64,000 nt of DNA from positions 28,706,001-28,770,000 of the forward strand of contig OX485809.1 of assembly GCA_950295325.1 (NCBI GenBank). Reading direction: 5' to 3'. The notes under the pieces are model-generated. The model had not been told where the DNA came from, made no database searches, and was given only the letters and a program-made list of their open reading frames with translations. This DNA is from Polytrichum commune (Eukaryota; Streptophyta; Polytrichopsida; Polytrichales; Polytrichaceae). Both the position numbers and the translations under genes were made by a program. This document shows, in pieces, positions 1 through 11,630 of the stretch (the first letter of the stretch is position 1; every line of letters starts with the position of its first letter).

Positions 1-71
1 AAGAATGTTGGTTTAGAGAAGAGTTGCAATAGGAAGAGTGAGTGTCCAAAACAAGATTGCGTGGTAATTGA

Positions 72-91
72 GCATATATATATATATATAT
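72..91. repeat. (TA)n microsatellite
   Basis: A short run of alternating T and A lies in otherwise featureless AT-rich sequence. From here to about position 770 I see no gene, RNA or element boundary. Confidence 0.8.
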
Positions 92-769
92 TTCTAAATT
101 GACTTGTTGCAAACAAGAGATATAATTACTCAACATGATTCAAACATGATTTCCTTGTATATCTAAGTTATTCTTCTAACATTCTCTTTTTATAAGGATC
201 ATTTATCCTATCATATCTAAGTCACAAAAATAATTGATTGCCTATGTATTGGAAGACTTAGGGATAATGAGAAATAACATGAATGGAAAGCAAATTATGA
301 TGTATTGTTTATTGGTATGATTATATTATATAATGAGATTGCTACCCAACAAGTATTTATTGATTTCTAATATTCATATAAATATAATGGCTATGTTTAA
401 AAGTACTCTATAACTATTATAATACAACTACGTGCTAACACTTTATGTCGGAAGTTATCTTTATGAAGAGAGGTTAAGGAAAATTGATAAATATGATAAG
501 TTTTGAGAGAATGATTTAAAGATGCCTCCTCAAGAGTTGACAAGGAAGTTGAGAGTTAGTAGATGTATTGTCACACATGTGGAAGGGAGGTCTTTCCTAC
601 ATGGCAAGAGAGTACCCAATAACAACTTGTTAGTTGTTAAAGTGATTGTTACCTGTATCATACCGAGAGGTGACTCTAATAATGGGAATCAACAATAAGA
701 GGGTAGATAAAAAGCCAAAGAAGGGAGGATTAGTTTGAGAAGCTAAGGAGAGAAATGTGAAGGTTGATT

Positions 770-1220
770 ATTGAAGGAAGGTCAATAAGAGTTTCTTGGC
801 TACTTGGCTACTTGGCTTCATGTTATATACATAAGAGAGACTACAAAAAATCATTGGTTGCTCGGTTACTCGGATACTTGAAGATAAGTTATTAGAAATA
901 ATTACTTGATCACTTGATTGGTTGGATACTTGAAGAAGAGTTAAAAGAATCATTTGGTCACTTGATTACTTGCATACTTGCAAAAGGGTTACTACAAAAT
1001 ATTACTTGGATACCTACAAAGGATTATCACAAAAGACTACTCGGGTACTCATTTATTTGGAAACTTGAAAAAAATTACTTGGAATGATTACTCGATACTC
1101 ACAAGGGATTTTATAAAAGACTACCGAAGCTATTTGGAGGAAAAATTAACTAGTTACTTGAAAGATAAGAGCACTGACAGCTTGGAGGAAAATATAACCA
1201 ACTACTCAAAGGAAAGAGAT
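770..1220. repeat. degenerate short tandem repeat rich in 'ggatacttg'
   Basis: Variants of the word ggatacttg followed by an 'aagag..gtta..a..attacttg' motif recur at about 872, 924, 972 and 1008, so the spacing shrinks from 52 to 36 bases. Related words (cttggctac, ggttactcg, ggtactcat) flank the core. A 91-codon open frame through the array (978-1253) is tyrosine- and lysine-rich and follows the repeat, so I treat it as a by-product. The array is old and imperfect. From 1250 to about 3090 I find no supportable gene; 2620-2690 is locally G-rich. Confidence 0.5.
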
Positions 1221-3099
1221 AACAAGCTAATTGGAGACAATTGTTGCACCTGAAGAGTTGCAACATACAAGGGTTTGCATGACAATGACCAACACTAAGT
1301 AGTAACATTTGAAGCAAACAAACAACTACAACACATAAAGAGCTCTGACACACGAAGGGAGTTCAATACAACTAAGTTAAAAGATTAAGAGTTACATTTG
1401 AGTTGGTAGGAATCATTTGACGAGATAATGCTAAGAGATGGATCCATCTCAACAAAGAGCCTTTAAGTGAGATTGAAGGTTCCATCATGAAAACTACAAG
1501 GTAAAGAAACTTTTGAAAAAAAATCTACGTCGCCAAAAACACAAAAGAAGTCTTTGATAGAAGCTTGAAAGAAACGATAAGCGATTGACAAGGAATACAA
1601 GTAATTAATCATCTTTATTTAGAAAATGCTCTTAGTCACTACAATACAATTAACCTTAGAAACAATTAGAGGTAGTTGAGCTCTATAATTGATTTTTTTA
1701 TGGTTTGGGGTTTGGCAACAACTTCAAACTTCTTACTGAATTGGACATTCTCTTCATCAGTCTCAACTGAAGGCCTTCAATCCAAGTTACTTTTGGGTTG
1801 AGAACAATGTGTTGTCATTAAGAAATCACTTCAACTTTGATGGCAAGTCCAACTTTCTCGGTGTGTAAGAGACTCTAGGGCAACACATTTAATTTTTTTT
1901 AAAGCCCCAAATCTTTCATCGATTTCTGCATATTATTTGCATTTGAATATTTACATTGAAATACTAGACTCAAATGCATTGTATTATGTGGGGTTATGCA
2001 TATGTGCAACATTTGATTCAGATTTCTCGGCGATGCTTTCATAGTGTTAATGAATATGTAAATTGTTTTTGAAATCTTTGTTTGATTTCAAAGCATGTGT
2101 TGTGCATAGGTTTTGTTACATATGAGATAACATCTTAACATCTATGTTATAAAAAGTTGAAACAAAGGATCACTATGGGACCTTAAAATCCTAAAGCCCT
2201 TGTGAATGATTTGTAATGTGATCTTATATACTCACATAATTATGTGCAAAGTTATACCCATACAATTTTATACATAGATTGTATTGTGTTCAATGTCTCT
2301 TTTATTTGTTAGCATATTAGTTGTGTATGCAAAATTTTGATTGCAAAATTTCCCATTTTGGTGTTCATTGCTGAATTGAGTTTTGGATCTTGTCATTTGT
2401 CAAACTTCTCATCATTCAAATGAACATAGGGTGCAAATAATTAGTTCTCATTAGGTTTGATAGGCAATGGTAGGGTAGTCTCAAAAACATAAATTTAGAG
2501 GTTTTGGTTAAAATAGAACTACCTTAAACCCACAATAATACAAATAGGTCCCATGTAATTAGGGGCTGAATGCATATGATCAACAAGCAAAGCATATAGA
2601 GCATCCCATGAGGGTCTACTACTGGGGGCTACGGGGGCCCTAGGTGTAGGGGTGAGGGTCATAGGGGATAGGGTAGGGTCCTAGGCTAGAATATGACAAT
2701 GACATATAGTGTTGGCTTTAAGTTATGTGTTGGTTTTTGGTATGTTTACCTTACAACATCATTCAATGTATATAGTGTGACTTGCTATCTAAAGATAATG
2801 AGGTACATGGTATTTTAAAGTTGTTTTTCCTTTTTCTTTGTATTTCTCCTTTTCAATAGAGCTCAAATAGGTAGTATGCACATTATGTAACATACGAAAG
2901 CTAACCATATATGAATCATATTATACATAAGCTTACAGCCTTGTAGTATCATTTCATATATGAAGTCACTATATAAGACAAACAATGTAGTTCAAATTTC
3001 AAACATAATAAATACTAAGTGTTATGATCACATCGTTGTAGTTTTTGATTGGGTGACCTTTATTTGGGGAACTCTTGAATATAGGTCACAAGTCTCCAA

Positions 3100-3282
3100 G
3101 TGATTGATTGCTTTGAAACTAAAAGTATGAAAAAATATGTTGGAGTAGCTCGTAGCAATGGCCACCCAACCAAAAAAGGAATACAATTTAAAATCACTAC
3201 GTACAAGGATCACGGGTCATTGCCACTTGAGGTGGAAATCAGGTATCCAAAATCTAATGATATAATGGATTTGGTTACTTGA
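3100..3282 (+). other. short unassigned ORF
   Basis: A 60-codon ATG-initiated frame whose product I do not recognise. It is basic at the N-terminus and acidic at the C-terminus, with no signal peptide, membrane segment or motif. The opposite strand is also open over part of it, so chance is likely. The sequence from 3300 to 4100 holds a poly-T/(TG)n tract at 3466-3505 and nothing else I can name. Confidence 0.15.
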
Positions 3283-4099
3283 AATCTACCTCGTATTGAC
3301 AAAGACTACAGTAGTGACAATGATCTCTGATGCTTGTAGTAACATCAATTTATTGGATTTCATTGGCTGTGTTGATGAGATTCTTTCACTGTAGATTTTG
3401 ACAAGATCTGTATGATGCATGTCACGCATCTAGGAGCTATCAAAAAGATAATATTTTGTGTCGTTTTTTTTTATTTTTTTTTATTTTTGGTGTGTGTGTG
3501 TGTGACAGATTTTGTGTCGAGTTGGGCAGTGAGATTTGTGCAAGAAGCTCCTTCCACTTTCAGGTAAGAGTTGACCCCTCCTTCGATACTCTTTCCAGTA
3601 ACTTCCAAATCGAGGATGTTTCTAGCTCCATCTGATTATTCACTGTTCACTTGAATTCTTTACGTTAACAAGTATTAAATGATTAGTATGCCCTTGTATC
3701 TGAATAAGCATCTTAATAATCAGTGTGAGAAGACTTCCCTATATAAGTTGCTAAATTCTACTGTCTCGCCGACCCGATTTCCACACTTTCCCGTATGGCA
3801 GTAGCTAGCTGCCTCGGAGAGGCCGTCGAGGCTTCTTATCTAGATGTAGGGAAATGTGTAGATACTCGTCGTAATTAGGGAAGGGAAAAATTTATAAAAA
3901 TAGATAAAACCCTGATTGATTAGGGTTACTCATGGGATGGATTAGGCATGGAGGCCAAATGGGCTGGGTGTGGAGATGTGAAAACATTGCCTATACCAGC
4001 TGAATGTGGGATTATATATGAAGGCCAAATGTGTGTGGCGACATATAGGTTGGCCCAGCAAATATTAAAGTCGGTTCGATCGAGGGGGAAGTGACTCTT

Positions 4100-5290
4100 T
4101 TCGCGTGTGGGTTCCAGGCTGGAAGAGCCACTTTGACTTGGGTCAAGTCATGAAAACTTTCTATGGTGCCCCTTTGATTCTTCAGCCAATCATGCAGCAG
4201 CTAGCTGCGCGACACTCTCACGAGTTCACATTGGACCGGGTGCCAAATAACCAACCCCTCCTTTTGTCTCGCAATAAAAAAAAACAAAGAAAACCGACCA
4301 TCATGAGGCCCTGCTCATTTGGCCACCAAAACGATTCCGATTCCTGCAGCTCGTTCCCAGATGACAATCAGGTACGCCCAAGATGCGCCACCCGGGGCGT
4401 AATGACAACCGAATAAATAGCACAGTGAAGTGCAAGCGTTACTCACTCGCGGGAGGATCACCAGGAGTAGTTCCACTTTCATTCGTCGCTGTACAATTTG
4501 AACATTCGAGACGATCGAATCACCCTCCTCTTGATGCGGCTGGGACTTGCCTCGCTGCAACTAGCTCAGCTTTAGATCGCAGAGGTGTGCGAGCGATTTG
4601 TGGGAATACATTTATGAATATGCTTTCGTTTCATTGAATCTACTCTCGGAACGTGGACAGGAAAAATTTGATATGATACGGTTTGAATGACTCCTTCAGA
4701 ATTCGAGTACCGTCGAGTGAGAGCCCCTGCAGCAGGAGGATTCAATATTGTTCACCCTGCCAGTGCTATATATCTCCAACTCACATTCAAGCCAGTGGAA
4801 TCATACGGCATTATGGCATCAACTTGAGTCTGGCTGGTGACCGAAATCCTGTTCAAGCTTGTCATGATCTTCTGGTCACACAAATCGATAGTAGCTCAAT
4901 GAGGCAGGGATTCCACTACTCCAGTAATTGGTGAGTGAAGGAAGGAAGAAGGGAAGGGAAGGGGGGGGGGGGGGGGGGAGGGGGACTATTTCGAGTATGC
5001 AACAAATGCATAAAACCGTGGATTGAGTCTCCCTGTTGTCAATGAGAATGTGAGCATCTCGAGGGCCCTGTTAGTGGGAACATCGTGTCCTGCAAAACGT
5101 TAGAGAATTCAGGGGACAAAAAAACCACACAATCCACCCACCTACGTCTGCTACGAGCCTGGTGCAGGCAGCTATCAGACTAGGTTAGGTTTGCTTACTT
5201 TCAAGGAGCTCGATGGTTGCTCCCCTAACCAACAACCACCCCTGGTCCCACCCCATTGTAACCTAATAACCTCGCCTTGCTGACTCCGCC
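4100..5290. other. GC-richer stretch with several short ORFs, unassigned
   Basis: This stretch is visibly less AT-rich and keeps more CG dinucleotides than its surroundings. Short frames are open at 4105-4416, 4383-4637 and 4683-4934 on the + strand. None shows a recognisable domain. The 4683-4934 frame has an uninterrupted segment (QACHDLLVTQID) that could be a decayed exon, but I cannot tie it to a family. The block could be promoter or exon remnants of a dead gene, or a young insertion of unknown type. An 18-base G run sits at 4961-4978. Confidence 0.25.
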
Positions 5291-5306
5291 ATTCAAGCCC
5301 TTCATA

Positions 5307-5336
5307 TATATATATATTATTATTATTATTATTACA
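5307..5336. repeat. (TA)n/(TTA)n compound microsatellite
   Basis: Alternating TA passes directly into about five TTA triplets. The ORFs at 5338-5650 that follow overlap in several frames and have no motif, so they are not annotated as genes. Confidence 0.8.
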
Positions 5337-5653
5337 TATGTTGCTCAGGTATGTGGGCCGCATGGGGTCACGCTTCCTTAATTGGACGCCTGTATTTGAG
5401 TCATCATTAGGTGTATGTGCCAACTACTATTGTGGGCACTTCCACCTTCGTGGCCCTACCACTGCACCGTTTGTGGTGTTTAGTGTCACGGTGCCTAACT
5501 GCCCATGCGGCACTATTTGTTACCACAAGTAACTTCTTGCCACGCTTGCTTGCCGCAAATGCAGTATTCCTGCAGATCCTGGTTCTTCACCTTCACAGTT
5601 TTGGCAGTTTTCATGGTCACACTCTATGGTCGGGGAGAACCAGCAGTTAGTTA

Positions 5654-5715
5654 CAAATGAACCGGTTGAGTTTGAGAAATAACCGGTTGAAGTTCAAGAT
5701 TGCAGGAAAATTACC
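5654..5715. repeat. fragment matching the internal repeat of the hAT element at 40703
   Basis: About 62 bases containing 'caaatgaaccggttgagttt' and 'gttgaagttcaagattgcag' closely match each 103-bp repeat unit at 42203-42429. The two places are 36 kb apart. This suggests either a relic of the same hAT family or a shared donor sequence. No terminal repeat is seen next to it. Confidence 0.65.
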
Positions 5716-5985
5716 GATCATTTTAGAGGAATCTATAGAATACACCCCAATGTCGTAAAAGAAAACCGAAGGGTGTCAACATGTAACTGGTTGGACTTGC
5801 AAACACTAGGATCTCAACCGATTATGCCCAAAAATCTCCCCTATCACTGGGTCACACTACAGTGTGTTCCAAGACTCCTTACCCCTGGTGAAATTGGGAT
5901 GCATGATATATACAAGCCCCACACGAGCTTATGGAGTTTTGTGAGGCCCTCAATGAGGTCACATGAAGCTGTAACTTATGCACTA

Positions 5986-6464
5986 CACCGTTGATGGTAT
6001 TCAGTGTCACATGCACTATTTGCGAAGGGCCTAAACTAGATGCCTAGAGGTCTCAAAGTGTCACGCCTGCTAATTGCCTATATGATTCCATTCGTCAACA
6101 TAAGTAAACTTCTTTAAGTGGGAAAAACATATACATTATGACATTCAGAGTAGCACATTGGGATACATTAGATGATAGCCTTGCGTTTTAGTATGCAAGG
6201 GGAAGATTATTTTGAGTGTACTAATGGCAAGTGTCATTTGTGTACATTTTTGTCAACTCGTAGACCATTGCGTAACATAGGCACGCACCTCGTAACACTA
6301 TTGAACATACTCATGCCAAAATATTAGCAAGCACACTTGAACGCCAAGTGTCATGAGTTGACACTTATGATGAAAGTTGGTAATCGTCAATGTAACCTAG
6401 CATATCCCCCAAAATATGGTAAGTGACACTATTACACATGTGACACTAAATACCATAATCGGTG
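5986..6464 (-). mobile_element. TIR element, family D copy 1
   Basis: The ends are inverted repeats beginning CACCG, with ATGGTATT and AGTGTCACATG following. I count 25 matches in the first 28 positions. TA lies outside both ends (5984-5985 and 6465-6466), which fits a TA target duplication, but two bases are weak evidence. The interior is non-coding and reappears, in the opposite orientation, at 15408-16345 and 31081-31548 and partly at 29380-29640 and 30122-30365. It is a non-autonomous MITE-like element. The superfamily is unproven; TA duplication would suggest Tc1/mariner. Confidence 0.7.
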
Positions 6465-7272
6465 TAGACGTGTTCTTGAGTATTTGTCCTCTTTGATCGA
6501 TTCTTGGCATGAATACATTCACGATTGGAAGGTTATGTGGTTCCATGTTGAAGTCAAAATCTGGTAGATGTCATGGTAGAAGGATTGCATCAATTTAGGT
6601 GGTTATTGGAGGAGCAAACTCAACATGTGAATTGTTCTCAAGCTTTCATGGATTCATCTTTCAACTATTTTTGAATAATCGTCAGAGAGCTCCATGCGAG
6701 AAGAGGTGGGGAGAGGTACACGCACATTGAGGTAGATATGCCTCTACTCTTTGCTTCCAGTGGGTTGGTGTCAACCAATGAACGGGGAGTACCGAACTTT
6801 AGTTACGAGCTAGCCAAATTTTTTTGGAGATTTCTGAATGAGTTCGCAATGATTCGGACGAGGTACCGACTTAAAATTGTTAAGGTTGGAAATTGACCAG
6901 TTCAAATGAGAAAAGATCGGCAATATAGCCGGTTGAGGCATCATATTTTAGGATATTTACCGAGCCAATTTTTAAATTTTAGGCAAGTAGCCGAAGGGAC
7001 TAGGGATAGGGCGGAAATTTCTACTAGGGTAATACTAGAGTCATGACTCATAAGGTCAAGAACCATGTAGGCTAATTAATTTAGGGTTGGTTCCATTCAC
7101 TGGGCTGATTAGGGTTTTGAGGCTCTAAGCACCCAAGGACCCTCTCTCATGAGTAGAAGGAGTTTGAGTCCCTTGTGCAAAGTATCTCACTCCTCTCACT
7201 CCTCTACAGGGATTTCTCTCTGTGCTCTTTCGCTTCTGCTCTTCCACTTCTGTTTGTTTCTGCATCCACCTG

Positions 7273-7540
7273 TGGCGATCCACGTGTGATCTAGTTGGAG
7301 ACATCTATTTCGGAGGTCCAGTTCGGTGTGGCGATCCACCTGCGATCCAGTTGGTGACATCTATTTCAGAGGTCCATGGTGAAGGTCCATTTCGGAGGTC
7401 CAGTTCGGTGCGGCAATCCACTGCGATCCAGTTGGAGATATCTGTTTCGGAGGTCTAAGGTGAAGGTCCAATTCGGAGGTCTAGTTCGGTGCGGCGATCC
7501 ACTGTGATCCACTCGGAGACATTTGTTTCGGAGGTCGTGA
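7273..7540. repeat. about 81-bp tandem repeat, four units, inside the hAT relic
   Basis: Units starting near 7329, 7411 and 7492 with 'ggcgatccac' are spaced 82 and 81 bases apart. A first unit at 7273 is only 56 bases long and lacks the 'aaggtccaattcggaggt' segment. The repeat word ttcggaggtc occurs once or twice per unit. It sits upstream of the transposase pseudogene. The open frame at 7222-7458 is a by-product. Confidence 0.8.
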
Positions 7541-7564
7541 ATCTCTTGAAATCATGGTTTTGAA

Positions 7565-8278
7565 ATGGACCGGTCTAGACTAGGAGATGACCTTGAGGAA
7601 GCACTTAAATTCCAACGTGCATTTGTAGAGGTTGTTTGTGCAGGCTTGGATGCTAGATTTATAAACAATGATCTTATTTAATGTTGAAAAATCTTAAATC
7701 CTACTAATATGCCTTCAAGGCAAATAGGCCTCCAAAATTAGGGGGTGATTGAATTAGAAAAATTACTAGCACACTATGGACATGATCGCTACCAAGAAGG
7801 TTCAAAATTTCCCTCCTTCGTTGATGTGATGGCTTGTAAGCGTAAATTTCTAGCTTTCAAACTGCAAGCCACCACTGAATGGGGAGATAAGATTTGTAGA
7901 GATTTATGGGGCATGATTACATGGAATCATTCTTTGCAAGACCGATATCCTAATTTGCTTGTCCTTGCTGATTTGGCTAGAGTACAATGTGTATCAACAT
8001 CCACTTGTGAAAGGACGTTTAGTGTCTAAAATTTAATAAAAACACGAGTGAGAAACATACTCGAAAATAAAAATTTGGAAGCTATGCTTAGAAGTGCTTT
8101 AAAGTGACCAGATGAAAACTTTGATAATATTATTGAAGAGGCAATTCCTTTGTGGAAAACTAAAACCAAATACCGGTTTTTATATGCTAATCCTTTACGT
8201 TATGTGTCTTCTGCAAGTAATGCATCTTGTTTAGTAAGTTCATCTATGTTTTCTAATTTTGAGGATATGGATGTTTAA
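7565..8278 (+). pseudogene. hAT transposase C-terminal region, inactivated
   Basis: One reading frame from the ATG at 7565 to about 8278 encodes a hAT-family transposase C-terminus broken by in-frame stops near 7679, 7685, 7739, 8027 and 8105. The longest open part (7745-8029) ends with the STSTCERTFSV motif that opens the hAT dimerisation domain. After the stop the frame resumes with NLIKTRVRN and ends in an acidic LWKTKTKYRFLY segment. An early segment, EEALKFQRAFVEVVCAGLDA, keeps the helical character of the region before the domain. The N-terminal BED zinc finger and the first catalytic Asp region are missing. The family call is firm; activity is excluded. Confidence 0.85.
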
Positions 8279-8821
8279 AAGTTGTATGTATTGTTGTACT
8301 AACTAGCCTCTAAATAATGTATGAACCATTTTTGGATTTATATATATTTTTAAAGGCTAAATCTTTGGCCCCAAGTTGGTGGGGGTTTGGCAAGGTTCAA
8401 ATCCTTCCAAGGATACTTGGATTTTCTATCAACACAAATTCACCCCTTTAAAAGCATAAGACCAATTTTTTTTACAACATTTAAAAAAACAAATCTGACA
8501 TACAATACAAATCTTCGGAAACATATCGAAATGAAATTCAGAAAGTCGAAAAATTACCGAATGGTAAAGTTAAATATCGGTTTTTAACCGAAAAAAAATT
8601 GGATTTAGGTAGCTTCCGAGCAAAAAAATAAAAATCCGAATGTCTTTATAAAAGACCGGAAATGTACCGATTTTTGTTTAAAACTCCCCGGACTGTGGTA
8701 TCAACCTCAATGCCAAATCAAAATATGTTGAAATGGGAGCTTATAAAAGAGATCTGTTGAAAACTGAAAGGGAGTACATAGAGGATGAAGGGAAAAGAAC
8801 GACAAACATTAGACAAACTAA

Positions 8822-9377
8822 TGGGTTGTTTACACCATGGACCACGACGTCATCCCAAGGCCCTGTAAAATATGTGATTGGCTCTTGACCTCATCCCAGG
8901 GTCACTTCGGTTTACATTAAAGAAAAAAAGTCAGAGTGATCATTGAGTTTGAGCTCCCCAAAAGACATACTTTAAGGCCTACATTATCTACTGACATGGT
9001 CCAATGGGTTTTGCGGTGGGAGAGGCAAAAATGTGCTCTAGTAGAAAGAGACAAGGGCTTATGGTAGAGAAATATTGTTATAATAAAATTTTAATGAATT
9101 TTTTGAGGAAGAGAAGATATCGACAAGACAAGACAAAACAAGATAAGACAAGAGAATGGTCAAACTTGATTTTTTTCAAAACTGCTTTTTGGGGGCATAT
9201 ATTAAAAAAATCAGCACATTCACTTTTTGGTTCATGGTCATTCCTCTTGGTCCACATTTGATTTTACACCTAGTGAAGGGTCCAAAGGCTTTGTAAATTG
9301 ATTTTTTAAGAAATCGGACCATGGGAAAAGGCCATCCTCCATGGTCCAATTCCATGGTATATTGTGTAAACCGGCCC
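8822..9377. mobile_element. Tourist-like (PIF/Harbinger) MITE
   Basis: TAA lies directly outside both ends (8819-8821 and 9378-9380). The left end reads TGGGTTGTTTACACCATGGA. The right end, reverse-complemented, reads GGGCCGGTTTACACAATA, sharing the GTTTACAC block, and both then contain CCATGG. About 10 of the first 14 positions agree. A three-base TAA/TTA duplication and GG-starting inverted ends are typical of PIF/Harbinger-derived MITEs. No transposase is inside; the small frame at 9004-9261 includes a GACAA simple repeat. Confidence 0.65.
9119..9153. repeat. imperfect (GACAA)n simple repeat
   Basis: About seven imperfect copies of a five-base unit (gacaa, with aacaa and gataa variants) lie inside the Tourist-like MITE. 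Confidence 0.7.
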
Positions 9378-9735
9378 TAAGATAAGCATACAATAGACGA
9401 CATTGAATTTAAATGAGATGACAAGGCAAGGAATTAATGTTATTCACCTGTTACACGAGGCAACAAGAGTGCTTGAACCATGTGCAAATATATTTTGTAC
9501 AACTTAGCTGGCTAGCAAGTGAACATTTTATTTGAGGAGTGCACATATTCTTAATAACATCTATAGTTCATTGATAAGGCAAATCCATTAACAATGGTTA
9601 GCCTATGCCTTTTGTTACGTCCTTTTTGTACACTTGTGTGTTACGCTGTCCAAAAACTTCAATAACTATTTCATGCAAATGTCTTGTTCTTCTCCACTCA
9701 TAGTTTAACTATTCATTTTGCTATGTGCTTTGATG

Positions 9736-9776
9736 CTTTTTTTTTTTCTTTTTTTTCTTTTTTTTTCTTTTTTTCC
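9736..9776. repeat. T-rich low-complexity tract
   Basis: Runs of T are punctuated by single C residues. The basic minus-strand ORF crossing it is an artefact of this tract. Confidence 0.8.
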
Positions 9777-9849
9777 CATTAGAAAATGCTTAGAGATGAA
9801 AACTTCGTTGCAACATATTATTGGAGATGTGTGCAAGCACAAGAAATTG

Positions 9850-10825
9850 GATAGTTCTTGATTCCCGCCTAGTGTTAAGTGAAAGTGGTTCAAAACTATA
9901 CACTAACTTTGAATTTTGTGATGAAAAAAAATCATAGACATTCAAAAAAACATACTAGTGTACAATGCCAAGAAATTTATGATGGATAAACGAAATTCCA
10001 AGAAAAGTCTACATATTTTAGAAAATGATGCAAGCAGTGTACAAGTAAGTGATGTTGAACAAGTAACTATCTATATTTTGTTTAAAATATGATGAAATTA
10101 TATAAATTTAATGGTTTCTACGCAGTTTTGTGATGATGCCCCCGAGTACGCAATTCCCATATTATATGCAAGGGGCATTGGCATTAAAATGCCTTAGAGG
10201 ATGGTTTTTGTAAAAATTATATCAAATTATATAAAAATAAAAGGACCAAAAATTTGGGTGAAGACGAAATTAAATTAAATCAGATGTAGAAAAATCAGAT
10301 TGCATATTTATTAAAAAAAAACTCTACAACATATGTAAAGAATTTAAACACTAATTTTTCTTAACCTTGTAGAGCATCTAATTTTAAAAGATCCACATGA
10401 GTGGTTGCCTCCAATTAAAATTAAAAGTCATTGGAATTATTTTATTTATAATAAGGAATTAAATTTTTTATTAAAAATCCCATATATAATTACAATATAT
10501 AATTACAATTTTGGATTCCTTGTTAGAAGGGCTACATGAGTTTCCTACATTAAAACAAATTATATCACTTGAGATTGAATTAAAATGCATTATAAGTGAT
10601 TATGATCAAGGCCATATAATATGGGAGTTGTGTACATGAGATGATGGCCTTCAAGTAGATAATGAATTCAAGGAATATGAAAAAAATTCCAACTTCAAAA
10701 TATTTAAGGTCATGAAATCTACTTCTAAAACCAGATTCAACCATTTGCTTTTGAGCATCACTTTTAAGGATAAGTTTTGAAGATCTCAACTTGATATTCT
10801 ACATTTGAATATTTCACATAACAAT
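9850..10825 (+). repeat. unknown repeat R1, copy 1 (split by a MITE)
   Basis: The segments 9850-10138 and 10641-10825 are the left and right parts of a repeat also present at 10845-11410 and 18845-20440. Shared landmarks are 'actaactttgaattttgtga', 'gccaagaaatttatg', 'cttcaaaatatttaag' and 'gatattctacatttga'. The two parts are separated exactly by the TIR element at 10139-10640. The repeat has no recognised protein domain. It is probably a fragment of an older transposon or retroelement. Confidence 0.75.
10139..10640. mobile_element. 6-bp-TSD TIR element, family M copy A
   Basis: The element starts with CCCCCGAGTACGCAATTCCC and its right end is the degenerate complement (GGGAGTTGTGTACATGAG). 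It is flanked by a perfect 6-base duplication, atgatg (10133-10138 and 10641-10646). The interior matches copies B (38044-39178) and C (55333-55882), including 'ttggattccttgttagaagg' and 'cctacattaaaacaaatt'. R1 copies 2 and 3 lack the insertion, which confirms its limits. It is non-coding and the most diverged of the three copies. Confidence 0.85.
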
Positions 10826-10844
10826 AAAGGAGTGCAAGCACGGT

Positions 10845-11410
10845 GCAGTACACAGTTCCATTACCTTGCATAGGTTTAATGAAAGTGATTCAGAAGTTTA
10901 TACTAACTTTGAATTTTGTGAAGGAAAAAATCATAAAAACATTTGAAAAACACATTGATCTACAAAGCCAAGCAATTTATGTTGAAAACAATTTCAAGAA
11001 AATTATACATATATGCGAAGACGTTGCAAGAAATGTGCAAGTAAGTATATTGAACATGTGATTTTTTTTTTTAAAAGATAAAATTACATAAGATAGATGT
11101 TTTACTACAAATTTTATTAATGATGCCCTAACGTTTATAATGATTACAAGGAATATGAAAAAAAATCAACTTCAAAATATTTAAGATCATGAAATCTACA
11201 TCCAAAACCGAATTTAGCCATTGCCTTTTGATTAGTATTTTTAATGATAAGTTTTGAAGATCTCACCTTAATATTATATATTTGAGTATCTAACAGAATA
11301 ATAAAGGGTGCCATGAAAAAAAATGCAATTTAAACAACACTTTGCTATGACATTTAGGCCTTTGACCAAAAATTTGTGGTTTTAGTATATTGGAGCACTT
11401 TTGTTTGGTC
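10845..11410 (+). repeat. unknown repeat R1, copy 2
   Basis: This is an uninterrupted R1 copy directly after copy 1, in head-to-tail order. It preserves the empty sites for both insertions seen in the other copies: 'ccattaccttgcataggttt' where copy 3 carries a pogo-like element, and 'aatgatgccctaacg' where copy 1 carries a MITE. A 72-codon frame (10843-11061, not ATG-initiated as a gene I can defend) encodes a lysine-rich helical peptide of unknown identity; it might be a decayed exon. Confidence 0.75.
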
Positions 11411-11630
11411 CACTTTATCATGCTTGCACCCATATCAAGAAACATCCAATTCAGTGCTTTCATGATAGTTTGAACATATTCACCTCGTTCATTTTCGATT
11501 CCACAAAATACCAACTCTATTAAACCACTAGTCCTTTAAATTTTTGAAGAATCTTGAGATCTCTAAGAAATTTTACTAAATGCTAAGACTCCTCATAACA
11601 TTAAGTAGCAAGTCTGGAATGACCGTCTCA

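Larger units (their letters stand above)
6775..8696 (+). mobile_element. hAT-type transposon relic
   Basis: Both ends are crowded with CCGA/TCGG words (about 6790-7000 and 8510-8690), the usual look of subterminal transposase-binding repeats. Between them lies a hAT transposase pseudogene. The 8-mers ggtgtcaa (6767-6774) and ggtatcaa (8697-8704) would be a 7-of-8 target-site duplication, and 'cggggagt' is repeated in inverted form just inside. The boundaries are less certain than those of the hAT at 40703 because the terminal bases do not match exactly. Confidence 0.5.

Noticed and set aside
8390-8420. tRNA B-box-like ggttcaaatcc
   Set aside because: No A box or cloverleaf pairing can be drawn around it; no tRNA gene was found in the window.
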